Positions 6,790-17,039 of a DNA stretch of 64,000 bases are shown piece after piece; position 1 is the first letter of the stretch, and each line of letters opens with the position of its first letter. This DNA comes from an uncultured Prevotellaceae bacterium (GTDB lineage Bacteria; Bacteroidota; Bacteroidia; Bacteroidales; Bacteroidaceae). The DNA lies in assembly GCA_902774815.1 (NCBI GenBank), contig CACYJV010000003.1, forward strand, positions 62,001 to 126,000, given 5' to 3'. Position numbers and translations under genes: made by a program. The notes beneath the pieces were generated by a model, which was given only the letters and a program-made list of their open reading frames with translations, was not told where the DNA came from and did no database searches.

Positions 6790-9378
6790 ATGAACCGGTT
6801 TATACTTTTCGTGTTGCTATTGTTTCAAGCAATAGCAGCTTCAGCACAAGGAACTATCAAAGGCAGAGTACTAGACAAACAAACCAACGAACCACTGGGG
6901 TACGTGGCTGTGAAGGTGCTCCGCCAGGGTACTGATAACCTTATTCAAGGCACCGTCACCGACGAAGACGGTCGTTTCCATATCGAAGGACTTCCTAACG
7001 GCAACTTCACCGTGCAACTCTCGTTCGTGGGCTACAGGCCGCATGAGCGCAACGTCCAGATTACCGACCAGAAGCGCCACCACAACCTGCCAGCCCTGCA
7101 CATGACGGAGGAGGCGCGTACGCTGCGCGAGGTGACGGTCACGGGCCAGCGCTCGTCGATGAAGCTTGAGGTCGACCGAAAGTCGTTCGACGTGTCGCAG
7201 CTGGTCACCAATGCCGGACAATCGGCCTCTGAGGCGCTGGAAAACATCCCCTCGGTGGAGGTTGACAACGACGGCAACGTGTCGCTGCGCGGCAACACGA
7301 GCGTCGAGGTGTGGATCAACGGCAAGGCGAGCGGACTCACTGCCGACAACCGTGCCCAGATTCTGCAGCAACTGCCCGCTGAGAGCATCGAACGCATCGA
7401 GGTCATCGACAATCCTTCGGCCAAATTCTCGGCTGAAGGCTCGGCCGGCATCATCAACATTGTGCTTAAGAAAGACCTGAAGCCCGGTTATTATGGCTCT
7501 GTGCAGGTGGGCACGAACACGCGCGGCGGTGCGAACACCAGTTTCAACATCAACTACAATTCGCCGCTCGTCGATGCCTATGTCAACATTGGCTTTCGAC
7601 ACCGCGAAGGCAAGGGACGCAGTGAGAGCGAACAGCTGTTCACGAAGACAAATCAATATCAGTGGTACCGAGGCGTGAACTCCAACCGCGGCAACAACCT
7701 CTTCAGCCGTGCTGGCGTAACCCTTCACGCCACCAAGAAGGACGACTTCTCGCTCTCGGGCATGCTCATGAAAGGCCGAAACAAGAACTACGGACTCACA
7801 CCCTACCACTACGGCTCGCTCGACGGCACCGAGGGACTCTCGCCCGAGACCTTCGACGGCTTCGGCTTCATGTCTCTGCAGCCCAACTCCATGATGACTC
7901 GCCAAACGCGTTCGCGTGGCGACATGAACATGCTCTACGGCGAATTCAACTACCGCCACTCCTTCACCGATCGCCACTATCTGGACTTCGTCGTTGACTT
8001 CCACCGATGGAAATCCGACAACGACAACTTCTATCAGGACTCCACTGTCTACTACGCCGCAACTCCATCGCAGCCCACACAGTACAACTATCAGAGCCGT
8101 CCCATGCACATGAACAACCGGACGTGGGAAGTGAAGCTCGACTACGAGAACCCCATCTCCGAGAACTTCCAGCTGCAGGCAGGCTATCAGGCTCGCTTCT
8201 CGCACGAGAACACGCCGCAGGAGTCGTTCGTCGACGACCAATATTGGGACGGACGGGCCGCCAAGGAAGACAAACTCTACTTTAATCGCTTCATTTACGA
8301 TATGGACGTACACGCTCTCTACGCCACCGCCACCATGAAATTCGGACGCTTCGGCGTGATGGGAGGCCTGCGTGGCGAATATTGGCGCGTCGATACCGAG
8401 AGCTACACGTGGGAGCAAGAGCACAAAACCAGATCGTCTTCCCTCCCTGCCGAGGGTGGTCAGGATAGTGCCCCTACGCCCTTCAAGAAGGACTACTTCC
8501 AACTCTTCCCCTCGGTGTTCCTCTCCTATCAGATCACCGACAACGACCAGCTGCAGCTGAACTATACGCGTCGCCTACGCCGTCCTTGGGGCGGACAACT
8601 CAACTCCTTCCGCGACACACGCGATGCCACGACGGTTTCGTTCGGCAACCCTGAGCTGACGCCCGAGTTCAGTAACTCCTTCTCGCTGAACTACCTGAAG
8701 ACGTGGACCGAACATTCCATGATGCTTTCGGCCTACTACCGCCCCACCAGCGACGTCATGCAGCGCATCAACTGGCAAAATCCCGCCGACGGACTGTTCT
8801 ACTCCACCACGAAGAACGTGACCAAGAGCCTCTCATCAGGCCTCGAGCTCACGGTGAAGAACAAGCTCTTCCGCTTCCTCGACCTCACTACATCCGCCAA
8901 TGCCTACTACTACAAACTCAATGGCTTCAGTTATGATATCGACGGACAGACCGTCAACGGCGAGAAGCAGTCGCGTTTCACGTGGAATGCACGCATGATT
9001 GCAGCGTTCATCCTGCCCTACGACCTCTCCATTCAGCTCACTGGCAACTATCGTTCGCGCCAGGTCATCACTCAAGGATACCGCAAACCAGCCTATGGAC
9101 TTGACTTCGGACTGCGTAAACACTTCTTCGACAAGAAGCTGATGCTGGCCATTACGTGCCGCGACGTGCTCGATTCGCGCCGCTGGGAGAACATCACCGA
9201 GAGCGAAACCTTCATGCGCCACCAGCTGAACCGGCGCCGTTCGCGCACCGTGAACTTCACGCTGACCTATAACTTCGGCAACATGAAGCCCAGTCTGAAG
9301 GAAGATTCCGAAGACCAACGCAACAATCAAGACTCGCAAAACGAACCTTCCCGCAACTTCGGTGGCGGGGATGAATAA
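6790..9378 (+). CDS. TonB-dependent receptor-like outer membrane beta-barrel protein
   Basis: 862 residues. Signal peptide MNRFILFVLLLFQAIAASAQ; a carboxypeptidase-regulatory-like beta-sandwich (about 22-110: GTIKGRVLDKQTNEPLGYVA, SFVGYRPHERNV); a plug domain (about 115-245: LEVDRKSFDVSQ, ALENIPSVEVDNDGNVSLRG, IERIEVIDNPSAKFSAEGSA); then an outer-membrane barrel of the OMP_b-brl_3 type. It lacks the longer features of SusC proteins and has no SusD partner. Such receptors import unknown ligands or act as simple OM channels. The C-terminus ends in a polar tail (SQNEPSRNFGGGDE) rather than an aromatic last strand, which is common in this subfamily. A GH43-type gene follows after 43 bases, probably in the same operon. 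Confidence 0.85.
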   Translation: MNRFILFVLLLFQAIAASAQGTIKGRVLDKQTNEPLGYVAVKVLRQGTDNLIQGTVTDEDGRFHIEGLPNGNFTVQLSFVGYRPHERNVQITDQKRHHNLPALHMTEEARTLREVTVTGQRSSMKLEVDRKSFDVSQLVTNAGQSASEALENIPSVEVDNDGNVSLRGNTSVEVWINGKASGLTADNRAQILQQLPAESIERIEVIDNPSAKFSAEGSAGIINIVLKKDLKPGYYGSVQVGTNTRGGANTSFNINYNSPLVDAYVNIGFRHREGKGRSESEQLFTKTNQYQWYRGVNSNRGNNLFSRAGVTLHATKKDDFSLSGMLMKGRNKNYGLTPYHYGSLDGTEGLSPETFDGFGFMSLQPNSMMTRQTRSRGDMNMLYGEFNYRHSFTDRHYLDFVVDFHRWKSDNDNFYQDSTVYYAATPSQPTQYNYQSRPMHMNNRTWEVKLDYENPISENFQLQAGYQARFSHENTPQESFVDDQYWDGRAAKEDKLYFNRFIYDMDVHALYATATMKFGRFGVMGGLRGEYWRVDTESYTWEQEHKTRSSSLPAEGGQDSAPTPFKKDYFQLFPSVFLSYQITDNDQLQLNYTRRLRRPWGGQLNSFRDTRDATTVSFGNPELTPEFSNSFSLNYLKTWTEHSMMLSAYYRPTSDVMQRINWQNPADGLFYSTTKNVTKSLSSGLELTVKNKLFRFLDLTTSANAYYYKLNGFSYDIDGQTVNGEKQSRFTWNARMIAAFILPYDLSIQLTGNYRSRQVITQGYRKPAYGLDFGLRKHFFDKKLMLAITCRDVLDSRRWENITESETFMRHQLNRRRSRTVNFTLTYNFGNMKPSLKEDSEDQRNNQDSQNEPSRNFGGGDE

Positions 9379-9421
9379 CTACATATCACCCCCAACTAAA
9401 AACTCCTAAAACCTAACTAAC

Positions 9422-12091
9422 ATGAAACTCAAGTACTTACTAACGTCCATCGCACTGCTCATGTCGGTAGCGACGGCAAACGCACAAACGGAGGTGACCG
9501 AAACTTACCTCCAGAATGCTGACTTCAGCAACTCAACGATGGTCGATGATGCACCCTTCGGCTGGGCTCTTGACCTGACCAGTGCCGGTGTCCAGTCGAA
9601 AATGAGTGCCGTTAGCAAAGGTAGCGGGCTCATCCCAGGCGGGCAATACCACTGGCAACTGTCGCAATCGAGTGGTTCCATCACCGGACGCGCCCATCAG
9701 GTAGTGACCAACGTCACGCCGGGACGCTATCGCGTCACCGCTGCTGTCTATGGAATTTTCAACGGAACCGTGGACCTGTTCCTCAACGATGCCACGGCAG
9801 CCGTTACCACAAGGAAGGGACTGGTTTACGAGGTAGAAGCTCTCGTTCCCGATGGCAACCTTGACCTGGGACTCGAATTGAAGACCTACGGCACTTCGAC
9901 CATCGACTTCGACGACTTCCATCTCTATCAGTCGGAACTCACACCCGACGACTACAACACCATTCTGGAGTCGCTCCACGACCTGTGTGTGGCCGACACG
10001 ACTCGCAACGACCGCCAGCGTTGGTACAATCACGACGAGATGGCGACTGCGTTCAATGCTTACGATGCCGCCGTGGCCGATGCTTCAAAGATTGAAGCGG
10101 CCATCCCACTGCTGCAACAGGCTCACACAAACTTCCTGGCTATCACCAATGCCTATAACAAACTGATGGTTGAGGTCGCCAAACTCAACGAGCTGGTCAG
10201 CGGCAGCCCCTTCGCAGGATGCGATTCGGTGGCCTCTGTGCTCGCCATGACCAACCTCTACTACACGCTCGACGAAGACCACTATGAGTGGGTGGTCAGC
10301 GCACTCGACTGGGTGGCACAGACGCGCGAGGCCTATGGCTGGTTTGGCAAACTGGTGCAGGCCATCTCGGTGGCTCGCAACCAGCTTCTCGCCACCGACT
10401 ACGAGGGGAAGGATGCCCTGAGGACGGCCATCAGCAATGCCAACGACGCCAAATCAACGTCGATGGATCCCGTTGTCCTGCACGGCATGCTCGAAGCCCT
10501 GCAGCAGGCTCAAGCTACTTATCTGGCCAACCGCCCCAGCGAGTGGATAACCATCCAGAACGGACTGCTCTGGAAGACCAACACCGGCTCTACCGTTCAG
10601 GCTCACGCTCCGGGCTTCGTCCGTGTGGGCGACATCTGGTACATGTGCGGCGAGGATCGTTCGCGTTCGTGGAATCCCGACGTCAACTTGTACTCCTCAA
10701 CCGACCTGGTTAATTGGAAATACGAACGGAAGATTATCACAAACCGTGTCACCACGCCCGAATTGGGACGCACTCGCATGATTGAACGACCCAAACTGCT
10801 CTACAACGAACAGACTGGCAAGTACCTCGTATGGTGCCACTACGAGGCCAGCGACTACAGCGCCTCTGAGGCAGCGTGCTTCGAGTGCGACTCGGTGAAT
10901 GGCGACTACCATTACATCTGGAGCGGACGTCCATTGGGCGTGAAGTCGCGCGACTGCAATGTCTATCAGGATCCTGACGGAACGGCTTACTTCGTCTCAA
11001 CCACTGAGGAAAACCAGCACCTCGGCCTGTTCCGCCTGTCGCCCGACTATCACGAGGCCGTCGAACACACCAAGCTCTTCGGCGGAATGCAACGCGAGGC
11101 TCCCGCTATCATTAAGATTGCCGAACGCTACTTCATGTTTAACTCGGCTTGCTCGGGATGGGATCCCAACCAGTGCAAGATGGCCTACACCAACGACCTG
11201 ACAAAAAACTGGACAAGTCTCTCCAACGTGGGCAACCCAATTGCCTTCGATACGCAGGCGGCAGCTATCCTTGAGATCAAGGGAACGAAGACGACCACCT
11301 ACCTCTATGTGGGTGACCGCTGGCAAGATCCTGACCTGCCCAACACAAAGACCATCATCTTCCCCATCATGTTCAATGGTACGCGCTGCGACTTCCGCTA
11401 TCACGAGCGCTTCGACATCAACTTCGTGACGGGCGAATGGCGCGAGACGCCTGTCGACACCATCTTCGCCAGCAAGAAGGACTGGAGCATCGTCGACTTC
11501 AGCAGCGAAGAGACCGTCAGCAGCAAGCATCCTGCCACGCATGCCATCGATGGCAATACCGCAACTATATGGCACACGCAGTATAGCTCACCGGCTGCTG
11601 AGGCTCCTCACCACATTACGGTCGACATGGGCAACACTTTGTGGCTGCAAGGCTTCCTCGCCACGCCACGCCTCGACACCAGTTCGTCCAACGGACTCAT
11701 CCGCAAGTACCAGTTCCTGACAAGTTTCGACGGCGAGGAGTGGACCACCGTCTCGCAAGGCACATGGCTACCCTACTGCACCGTGGTCAGTTTCACGCCA
11801 ACAGAGTGCCGCTACCTCCGCCTCGTCAGCACTGAGGGCGACTATGCTACCGTGGCTGAACTCGACGTAGTGCTCGACCCGCGCTCAGTGGAGGCCAATG
11901 GCATCGAGAATCCTATGGTTGACAACGCCAACTCGACAGAAATCGTCAGCCGTAGCTTCTACACCATCGACGGACGCCTCATCGGCCATGGCCAGCAACC
12001 CGCCAGAACCGCCTCTGCCGCAGGCCTCATCATCGAAAAGGCCATCCATGCCGATGGCTCTGTCACCGCCAACAAGCGCATCAGCCGGTAA
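9422..12091 (+). CDS. Secreted multidomain GH43-type glycoside hydrolase with F5/8 type C domain
   Basis: 889 residues. Signal peptide 1-21 (ending TANAQ); an N-terminal beta-sandwich (about 25-170) of the carbohydrate-binding kind; helical FIVAR-like segments (about 180-365); a five-blade propeller (about 375-690) starting IQNGLLWKTNTGSTVQAHAP, with MQREAPAIIKIAERYFMF holding the probable acid Glu and an Asp-rich GDRWQDPDLPNTKTIIFPI; then an F5/8-type C module (about 705-835: SSKHPATHAIDGNTATIWHT, ITVDMGNTLWLQGF). The QAHAPG opening replaces the usual GH43 aspartate base, as in the galactanase-like subgroups, so an exo-beta-1,3-galactanase-type activity is possible. Probably co-transcribed with the receptor upstream, ending at the terminator at 12190. 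Confidence 0.75.
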   Translation: MKLKYLLTSIALLMSVATANAQTEVTETYLQNADFSNSTMVDDAPFGWALDLTSAGVQSKMSAVSKGSGLIPGGQYHWQLSQSSGSITGRAHQVVTNVTPGRYRVTAAVYGIFNGTVDLFLNDATAAVTTRKGLVYEVEALVPDGNLDLGLELKTYGTSTIDFDDFHLYQSELTPDDYNTILESLHDLCVADTTRNDRQRWYNHDEMATAFNAYDAAVADASKIEAAIPLLQQAHTNFLAITNAYNKLMVEVAKLNELVSGSPFAGCDSVASVLAMTNLYYTLDEDHYEWVVSALDWVAQTREAYGWFGKLVQAISVARNQLLATDYEGKDALRTAISNANDAKSTSMDPVVLHGMLEALQQAQATYLANRPSEWITIQNGLLWKTNTGSTVQAHAPGFVRVGDIWYMCGEDRSRSWNPDVNLYSSTDLVNWKYERKIITNRVTTPELGRTRMIERPKLLYNEQTGKYLVWCHYEASDYSASEAACFECDSVNGDYHYIWSGRPLGVKSRDCNVYQDPDGTAYFVSTTEENQHLGLFRLSPDYHEAVEHTKLFGGMQREAPAIIKIAERYFMFNSACSGWDPNQCKMAYTNDLTKNWTSLSNVGNPIAFDTQAAAILEIKGTKTTTYLYVGDRWQDPDLPNTKTIIFPIMFNGTRCDFRYHERFDINFVTGEWRETPVDTIFASKKDWSIVDFSSEETVSSKHPATHAIDGNTATIWHTQYSSPAAEAPHHITVDMGNTLWLQGFLATPRLDTSSSNGLIRKYQFLTSFDGEEWTTVSQGTWLPYCTVVSFTPTECRYLRLVSTEGDYATVAELDVVLDPRSVEANGIENPMVDNANSTEIVSRSFYTIDGRLIGHGQQPARTASAAGLIIEKAIHADGSVTANKRISR

Positions 12092-12189
12092 TCTGTGCCC
12101 AAAAGCGTCTGTTGACTTAAGTTTCGGAAGTCTATTATTCATTTCCGAACTACTTTCTTAAAACGTTGAGGCCGCTGGCCAACCATATT

Positions 12190-12226
12190 AAGCATTGCTC
12201 TGTAGCTTACAGGGCAATGCTTTTTT
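12190..12226 (+). terminator. Intrinsic terminator after the GH43 gene
   Basis: AAGCATTGC-T-CTGTA (12190-12204), loop GCT, TACAG-G-GCAATGCTT (12208-12222) followed by T-run. The arm GCAATGCTTTT is the same core that makes up the repeat array directly downstream. Confidence 0.85.
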
Positions 12227-12445
12227 GTTCATGTACCGTTGGTTTATTGTTCTCGTACCAATGCTTTCTCGTCTAAAAAGCATTGCTTTTGAAGTCATAA
12301 CCCATTGAATTGTCGCATATAATCCAATGCTTTTATGCCTCTAAAGCATAGCTTTATACCCCTCTAAAGCATAGCTCTATACCCCTACAAAGCATCTTTC
12401 TATACCCTCTAAAGCATGGCTTCATCTTGTACAAAGCATGCTTTG
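12227..12445. repeat. Degenerate AGCATNGCTTT array (about 22-bp spacing) between convergent genes
   Basis: At least eight AGCAT/ATGCT cores, several spaced 22-23 bp (units like CCCTCTAAAGCATAGCTTTATA between about 12340 and 12440), in both orientations. No ORF of substance lies here, and 12446-12540 also holds no gene. The array fills the space between the GH43 terminator and the eno terminator. Confidence 0.65.
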
Positions 12446-12540
12446 TTTGGTGGTAGAGTCCATCCATAGGAGATGAATTGGCAACGATTAGTTTTCGCCG
12501 TTTTTGTGTTTTCCGATGTATAAAGGCCAAGAAACGGCAC

Positions 12541-12585
12541 AAAAAAAATAGGTACGCCACGAAAAACGTACACGTACCTATTTTT
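12541..12585 (-). terminator. Intrinsic terminator of eno
   Basis: Read on the minus strand: AAAAATAGGTACG, a 16-base loop, CGTACCTATTTTTTT. It lies 20 bases after the eno stop and can work in both directions because both flanks are A/T runs. Confidence 0.8.
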
Positions 12586-12604
12586 AATAAGGGAGAAACC
12601 TTGC

Positions 12605-13936
<1,332 letters not shown>

Positions 13937-13952
13937 CTAAAGATTTCAGCTG

Positions 13953-13960
13953 CAAAGTTA
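13953..13960 (-). promoter_or_regulatory. -7 box of the eno promoter
   Basis: On the minus strand TAACTTTG, with a TTG about 19 bp upstream. It lies about 40 bases before the eno ATG. Confidence 0.6.
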
Positions 13961-14019
13961 CAAAAAAGTTTAGAGTTTACAATTCAAACGGGGAAGATTT
14001 TATTTTTTTTGCAAAAAAA

Positions 14020-14051
14020 TTTGTCCGTTTCAAAAATAATACCTACCTTTG
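14020..14051 (+). promoter_or_regulatory. Promoter of greA
   Basis: TTTG at 14020-14023, 20 bp spacer, TACCTTTG at 14044-14051. It gives a leader of about 155 bases before greA, unusually long for the region, and the leader contains a terminator-like hairpin. Confidence 0.75.
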
Positions 14052-14107
14052 CCCCAAGAAAACGCTACTGACACAGTATCAACTGGATACAAACTGAATT
14101 TGAGAGG

Positions 14108-14144
14108 TTCCGACATCGCAAGCTGTCGGGATTCTTATTTTTTG
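14108..14144 (+). terminator. Terminator-like hairpin in the greA leader (attenuator candidate)
   Basis: CCGACA (14110-14115), loop TCGCAAGC, TGTCGG (14124-14129), then ATTCTTATTTTTTG. It sits between the greA promoter and start codon, so transcription could stop early and yield a short RNA of about 85 bases. E. coli greA also has a terminator in its leader producing the GraL RNAs; whether the two are functionally alike is inference. Confidence 0.6.
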
Positions 14145-14213
14145 TTGTGTTTGGTAGTTTTCACCTGAAATAGAATAACATAAAAACAAAATAAAAAGAA
14201 AGGAAAAATCATT

Positions 14214-14678
14214 ATGGCATATATGTCAAAAGAGGGCTACGACAACCTCGTAGCCGAACTTCACAGGCTGGAAGCCATCGAACGTCCCAAGGCATCGGCA
14301 GCCATTGCCGAGGCCCGCGACAAGGGTGACTTGAGCGAAAACAGCGAGTATGAAGCTGCCAAAGAGGCACAGGCTCATCTGGAAGACAAGATCAACCAGA
14401 TGAAGCGTACCATAGCCGAGGCTAAGATTGTGGACACGTCGCGACTGAGCTCCGACGCTGTGCAGATTCTCTCGAAGGTGGAACTCACCAACCTCGTCAC
14501 CAATCAGAAGATGCAGTACACCATCGTGAGCGAGCAGGAAGCCAACCTGCGCGAGGGAAAGATTTCCATTACCACTCCTATCGCACAGGGACTGCTCAAC
14601 AAAAAGGTTGGCGACACGGCCGAGATCAAGGTTCCACGCGGTACTATCAAGCTCCGCATCGACAGCATCGCTATTTAA
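14214..14678 (+). CDS. greA: Transcript cleavage/elongation factor GreA
   Basis: 154 residues. N-terminal coiled coil (about 1-75) with the tip acidic residues in EARDKGDLSENSEYEAAKEA, which enter the RNA polymerase secondary channel and promote cleavage of backtracked RNA. C-terminal FKBP-like domain (about 80-154) ending VGDTAEIKVPRGTIKLRIDS. The start AUG follows an A-rich leader without Shine-Dalgarno. A HIT-family gene follows after 76 bases and may be co-transcribed up to the shared terminator at 15154-15184. The leader hairpin suggests that greA expression responds to polymerase processivity. Confidence 0.97.
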   Translation: MAYMSKEGYDNLVAELHRLEAIERPKASAAIAEARDKGDLSENSEYEAAKEAQAHLEDKINQMKRTIAEAKIVDTSRLSSDAVQILSKVELTNLVTNQKMQYTIVSEQEANLREGKISITTPIAQGLLNKKVGDTAEIKVPRGTIKLRIDSIAI

Positions 14679-14754
14679 TTCGCCACTCAATAACCCCAAA
14701 CCATCTGTGACATCCGTCTAATCCGTGTCATTTGTGGTTAAAATCATAAACAAC

Positions 14755-15153
14755 ATGACCATCTTCAGCAAAATCGCCGCAGGCGAAATCCCCAGCTACA
14801 AGTGTGCAGAAAGCGACAAGTTCTATGCTTTCCTCGACATCAATCCTATGGCTAAAGGTCACACCCTCGTGATTCCGCGTCAGGAAGTAGACTACATCTT
14901 CGACATGGACGATGATCTTTTGGCCGAGTTCCAGGTCTTTGCCAAGCGCGTTGCCACAGCCTTGAAAGTTGCATGTCCTTGCCGCAAGGTTGCACAAGTG
15001 GTACTTGGACTTGAGGTTCCTCATGCCCACATCCACCTCATCCCCATGCAGAGCGAGGCCGACGTCGACTTCCGCAAACCTAAACTGGAAGTTACTCCCG
15101 AAGAGCAGGCAGAAATTGCTGCCAAGATCTTCGCTGAGTTTCAGAAACTATAA
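14755..15153 (+). CDS. HIT-family nucleotide hydrolase/transferase
   Basis: 132 residues from the ATG at 14755 (MTIFSKIAAGEIPSYK). The N-terminal block and the histidine triad VPHAHIHLIPM (HxHxH) identify an HINT-like protein, which hydrolyses purine nucleoside phosphoramidates or related nucleotides in the cytosol. The usual NGREAGQ-type segment is replaced by CPCRKVAQVV, a variant I recall in Bacteroidetes members. A longer frame begins at 14725, but the internal Met gives the family N-terminus. Follows greA in the same direction. Confidence 0.9.
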   Translation: MTIFSKIAAGEIPSYKCAESDKFYAFLDINPMAKGHTLVIPRQEVDYIFDMDDDLLAEFQVFAKRVATALKVACPCRKVAQVVLGLEVPHAHIHLIPMQSEADVDFRKPKLEVTPEEQAEIAAKIFAEFQKL

Positions 15154-15184
15154 ATTAGAGGGGGCTTGAAAGGCCCCCTCTAAT
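15154..15184. terminator. Bidirectional terminator between the HIT and manC genes
   Basis: ATTAGAGGGGGC and GCCCCCTCTAAT arms around a TTGAAAG loop; the stem is nearly perfect with A/T flanks on both sides, serving the two converging genes. Confidence 0.85.
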
Positions 15185-15216
15185 AGTATTATAGACGTTA
15201 AACGCTAAATGCCAAA

Positions 15217-16305
15217 CTAAACAAAATCATCCCCTTTCTTCATCTTCACTTCGTTCACATATTTGCGAACCAAGGCCGAAGAATCCTCTTTCTTGCAAAT
15301 CAACAGCACGTTGTCCTTCTCGGCAACGATGTAGCCGTCGAGACCGTTCAGTACCGCCAAGCGCCCCTTCGGCAACTTGATCACGTTGTTGCGGCAGTCT
15401 TCAAGTATCACGTCGCTATCAATCACCACATTGTCGTCCTCCGTATTCTGCATGGCCTCGTAGATGCTATGCCACGTACCCAAGTCGGCCCAACCGAAGT
15501 CGCATTTCATCACGTACACATTCTGCGAACGTTCCAATATGCTGTGGTCGATGCTCATGTTGGGATAGATGGGGAAATTCTGACGGACAAACTCAGTTTC
15601 TTCCTCTATCGTCGCATTCGGATTCATCGAGTCCAGACGGCGGAACACCGAGGGAAGCAACTCCATGAAACTCTTCTGCAAGAAACGGGCGTGCGACATG
15701 AAAAGACCCGTGTTCCAATAGAACTCCCCACTGTCGATGAACAGCCGTGCAAACTCACGCGAAGGCTTTTCCGTAAACGACTGAACGTGGAACAAATGGT
15801 CGTTGACGGCCTCTCCCAACTGAACATAGCCATAGCCAGGTTCTGGACGGGTAGGCTTAACGCCAAGCGTCAGCAGGCCATCGTTATGCGTTACGAACTC
15901 AAGACCTTCGCGAAGGTTCTCACGAAACGCATCTTCATCGTGCACATCTTGGTCAGATGGCGACACGATCAGGTTGGCGTCAGGACATATCATCAGCACA
16001 CGGTGGCACGCCCATGCCACGCTCGGTGCCGTATTGCGATGGATAGGCTCTGCCATCAGGTGCACTTCGTCAAGCTCCGGAAGCTGCTCACGCACCAAGT
16101 GGGCATACACCTCGTTCGTATTCACGAAGATATTCTCACGGGGCAACACGCGCGCAAAACGGTCGTACGTCTGCTGCAACTGCGTTCTGCCTGTACCGAA
16201 GAAGTCAATGAACTGCTTTGGATATTCCTCACGGCTACATGGCCAAAGCCTGCGGCCCTTGCCACCTGCCAATATCACACAAAAATCTTTGCACGCTATG
16301 CTCAT
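15217..16305 (-). CDS. manC: Mannose-1-phosphate guanylyltransferase
   Basis: 362 residues, the single-domain GDP-mannose pyrophosphorylase form (no C-terminal isomerase cupin). It makes GDP-mannose from mannose-1-P and GTP. The nucleotide-binding signature is VILAGGKGRRLWPCSREEYP, then KQFIDFFG; further sites are NTAPSVAWA, PSDQDVHDEDAF, VKPTRPEPGYGYVQLG, FTEKPSREFARLF, FYWNTGLFM, and CDFGWADLGTWHSIYEAM. The product feeds fucose and mannose glycan synthesis in this group. It stands alone on the minus strand, ending at the shared terminator. The symbol follows function; the naming could equally be a generic nucleotidyltransferase. Confidence 0.92.
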   Translation of the reverse strand: MSIACKDFCVILAGGKGRRLWPCSREEYPKQFIDFFGTGRTQLQQTYDRFARVLPRENIFVNTNEVYAHLVREQLPELDEVHLMAEPIHRNTAPSVAWACHRVLMICPDANLIVSPSDQDVHDEDAFRENLREGLEFVTHNDGLLTLGVKPTRPEPGYGYVQLGEAVNDHLFHVQSFTEKPSREFARLFIDSGEFYWNTGLFMSHARFLQKSFMELLPSVFRRLDSMNPNATIEEETEFVRQNFPIYPNMSIDHSILERSQNVYVMKCDFGWADLGTWHSIYEAMQNTEDDNVVIDSDVILEDCRNNVIKLPKGRLAVLNGLDGYIVAEKDNVLLICKKEDSSALVRKYVNEVKMKKGDDFV

Positions 16306-16443
16306 GCTATTGTCTTTAAGGAAAGTATATAAAGTGCTACTTTATCTATTTTCATGATTGTTTCAACTATATAACGCATCCCCTAAAAAAATATTACATT
16401 TCCACTTCGAAAAGTTGCTGCAATTAAGTTTTTTCGCCAAAAG

Positions 16444-16475
16444 TTTGGGAGTTTGAGAAAAAACATGTACCTTTG
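16444..16475 (+). promoter_or_regulatory. Promoter of tRNA-Leu
   Basis: TTTG at 16444-16447, 20 bp, TACCTTTG at 16468-16475, about 100 bases before the tRNA, implying a long 5' precursor. Confidence 0.7.
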
Positions 16476-16578
16476 CACCCGATTTAGAATCAACACCTAC
16501 CAACAAGGCTGCCAAAGAAACTTCTGGATTGTTGCACTAGCATGCACATATTCTTTGCATCAAGCAGCCCCATCCAAT

Positions 16579-16660
16579 GCCCAGATGGCGGAATCGGTAG
16601 ACGCGTTGGTCTCAAACACCAATGCCGCAAGGCGTGCCGGTTCGACCCCGGCTCTGGGTA
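16579..16660 (+). tRNA. tRNA-Leu (anticodon CAA)
   Basis: Acceptor arms GCCCAGA and TCTGGGT (first pair G-T), D-arm GGCGGAATCGGTAGACGC, anticodon stem TTGGT/ACCAA with loop CTCAAAC (anticodon CAA), long variable arm TGCCGCAAGGCGT typical of class II tRNA, T-arm GCCGG-TTCGACC-CCGGC, discriminator A. No encoded CCA. Decodes UUG. Confidence 0.95.
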
Positions 16661-16676
16661 CCTTTCAAAACAATTC

Positions 16677-16720
16677 AAAATCTCGCAAGCAGCTGATATT
16701 AAGGCACTTGCGAGATTTTT
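16677..16720 (+). terminator. Terminator of the tRNA-Leu transcript
   Basis: TCTCGCAAG (16681-16689) and CTTGCGAGA (16707-16715) followed by TTTTT, beginning about 20 bases after the tRNA. Confidence 0.85.
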
Positions 16721-17039
16721 CATTTTACCATACCTCCTCACTTGCTCCACATTTGCTCCACAAGTCTATCCTTACATTTTTCCTCGCTGTCTTCCTGACA
16801 GTTATACGTAAGCTCACAGTTATTTATTTGAACATTCCTTCATTACGAAAAACAAGATTGGTCTCTATACATGGTAACAGCAACCTGAATGTTTGTTCCT
16901 CAAATGATTAAATATGTTAAATCTCAGTTATGAAAAGTGGAATACAAAAAATAATTAGTAATTTTGTATGTTCCGTTTAAATGGTTATCCCTTCCATGAA
17001 AATTCATAGAGCGATCATTGCTATTGTTCAAAAAGAATC
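16721..17039. other. Gene-free AT-rich stretch before the HTCS gene
   Basis: No credible ORF. A direct repeat TTGCTCCACA occurs at 16742 and 16753, just past the tRNA terminator; this could be a remnant of an element inserted at the tRNA, but there is no integrase gene. A possible -7 box TAATTTTG at 16959-16966 lies 74 bases before the HTCS start and has no clear -33 partner. Confidence 0.4.

Noticed and set aside
6871-8502. 543-codon minus-strand frame over the TonB-type receptor
   Set aside because: Antisense shadow; low-complexity Val/His/Ala content and no domain.
16579-16800. tRNA-Leu as attachment site of an integrated element
   Set aside because: No integrase gene and no second copy of the tRNA 3' end in the window; the TTGCTCCACA direct repeat alone is too weak.
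16453-16911. 152-codon frame across the tRNA-Leu gene
   Set aside because: Reads through a tRNA and its terminator; not a gene.
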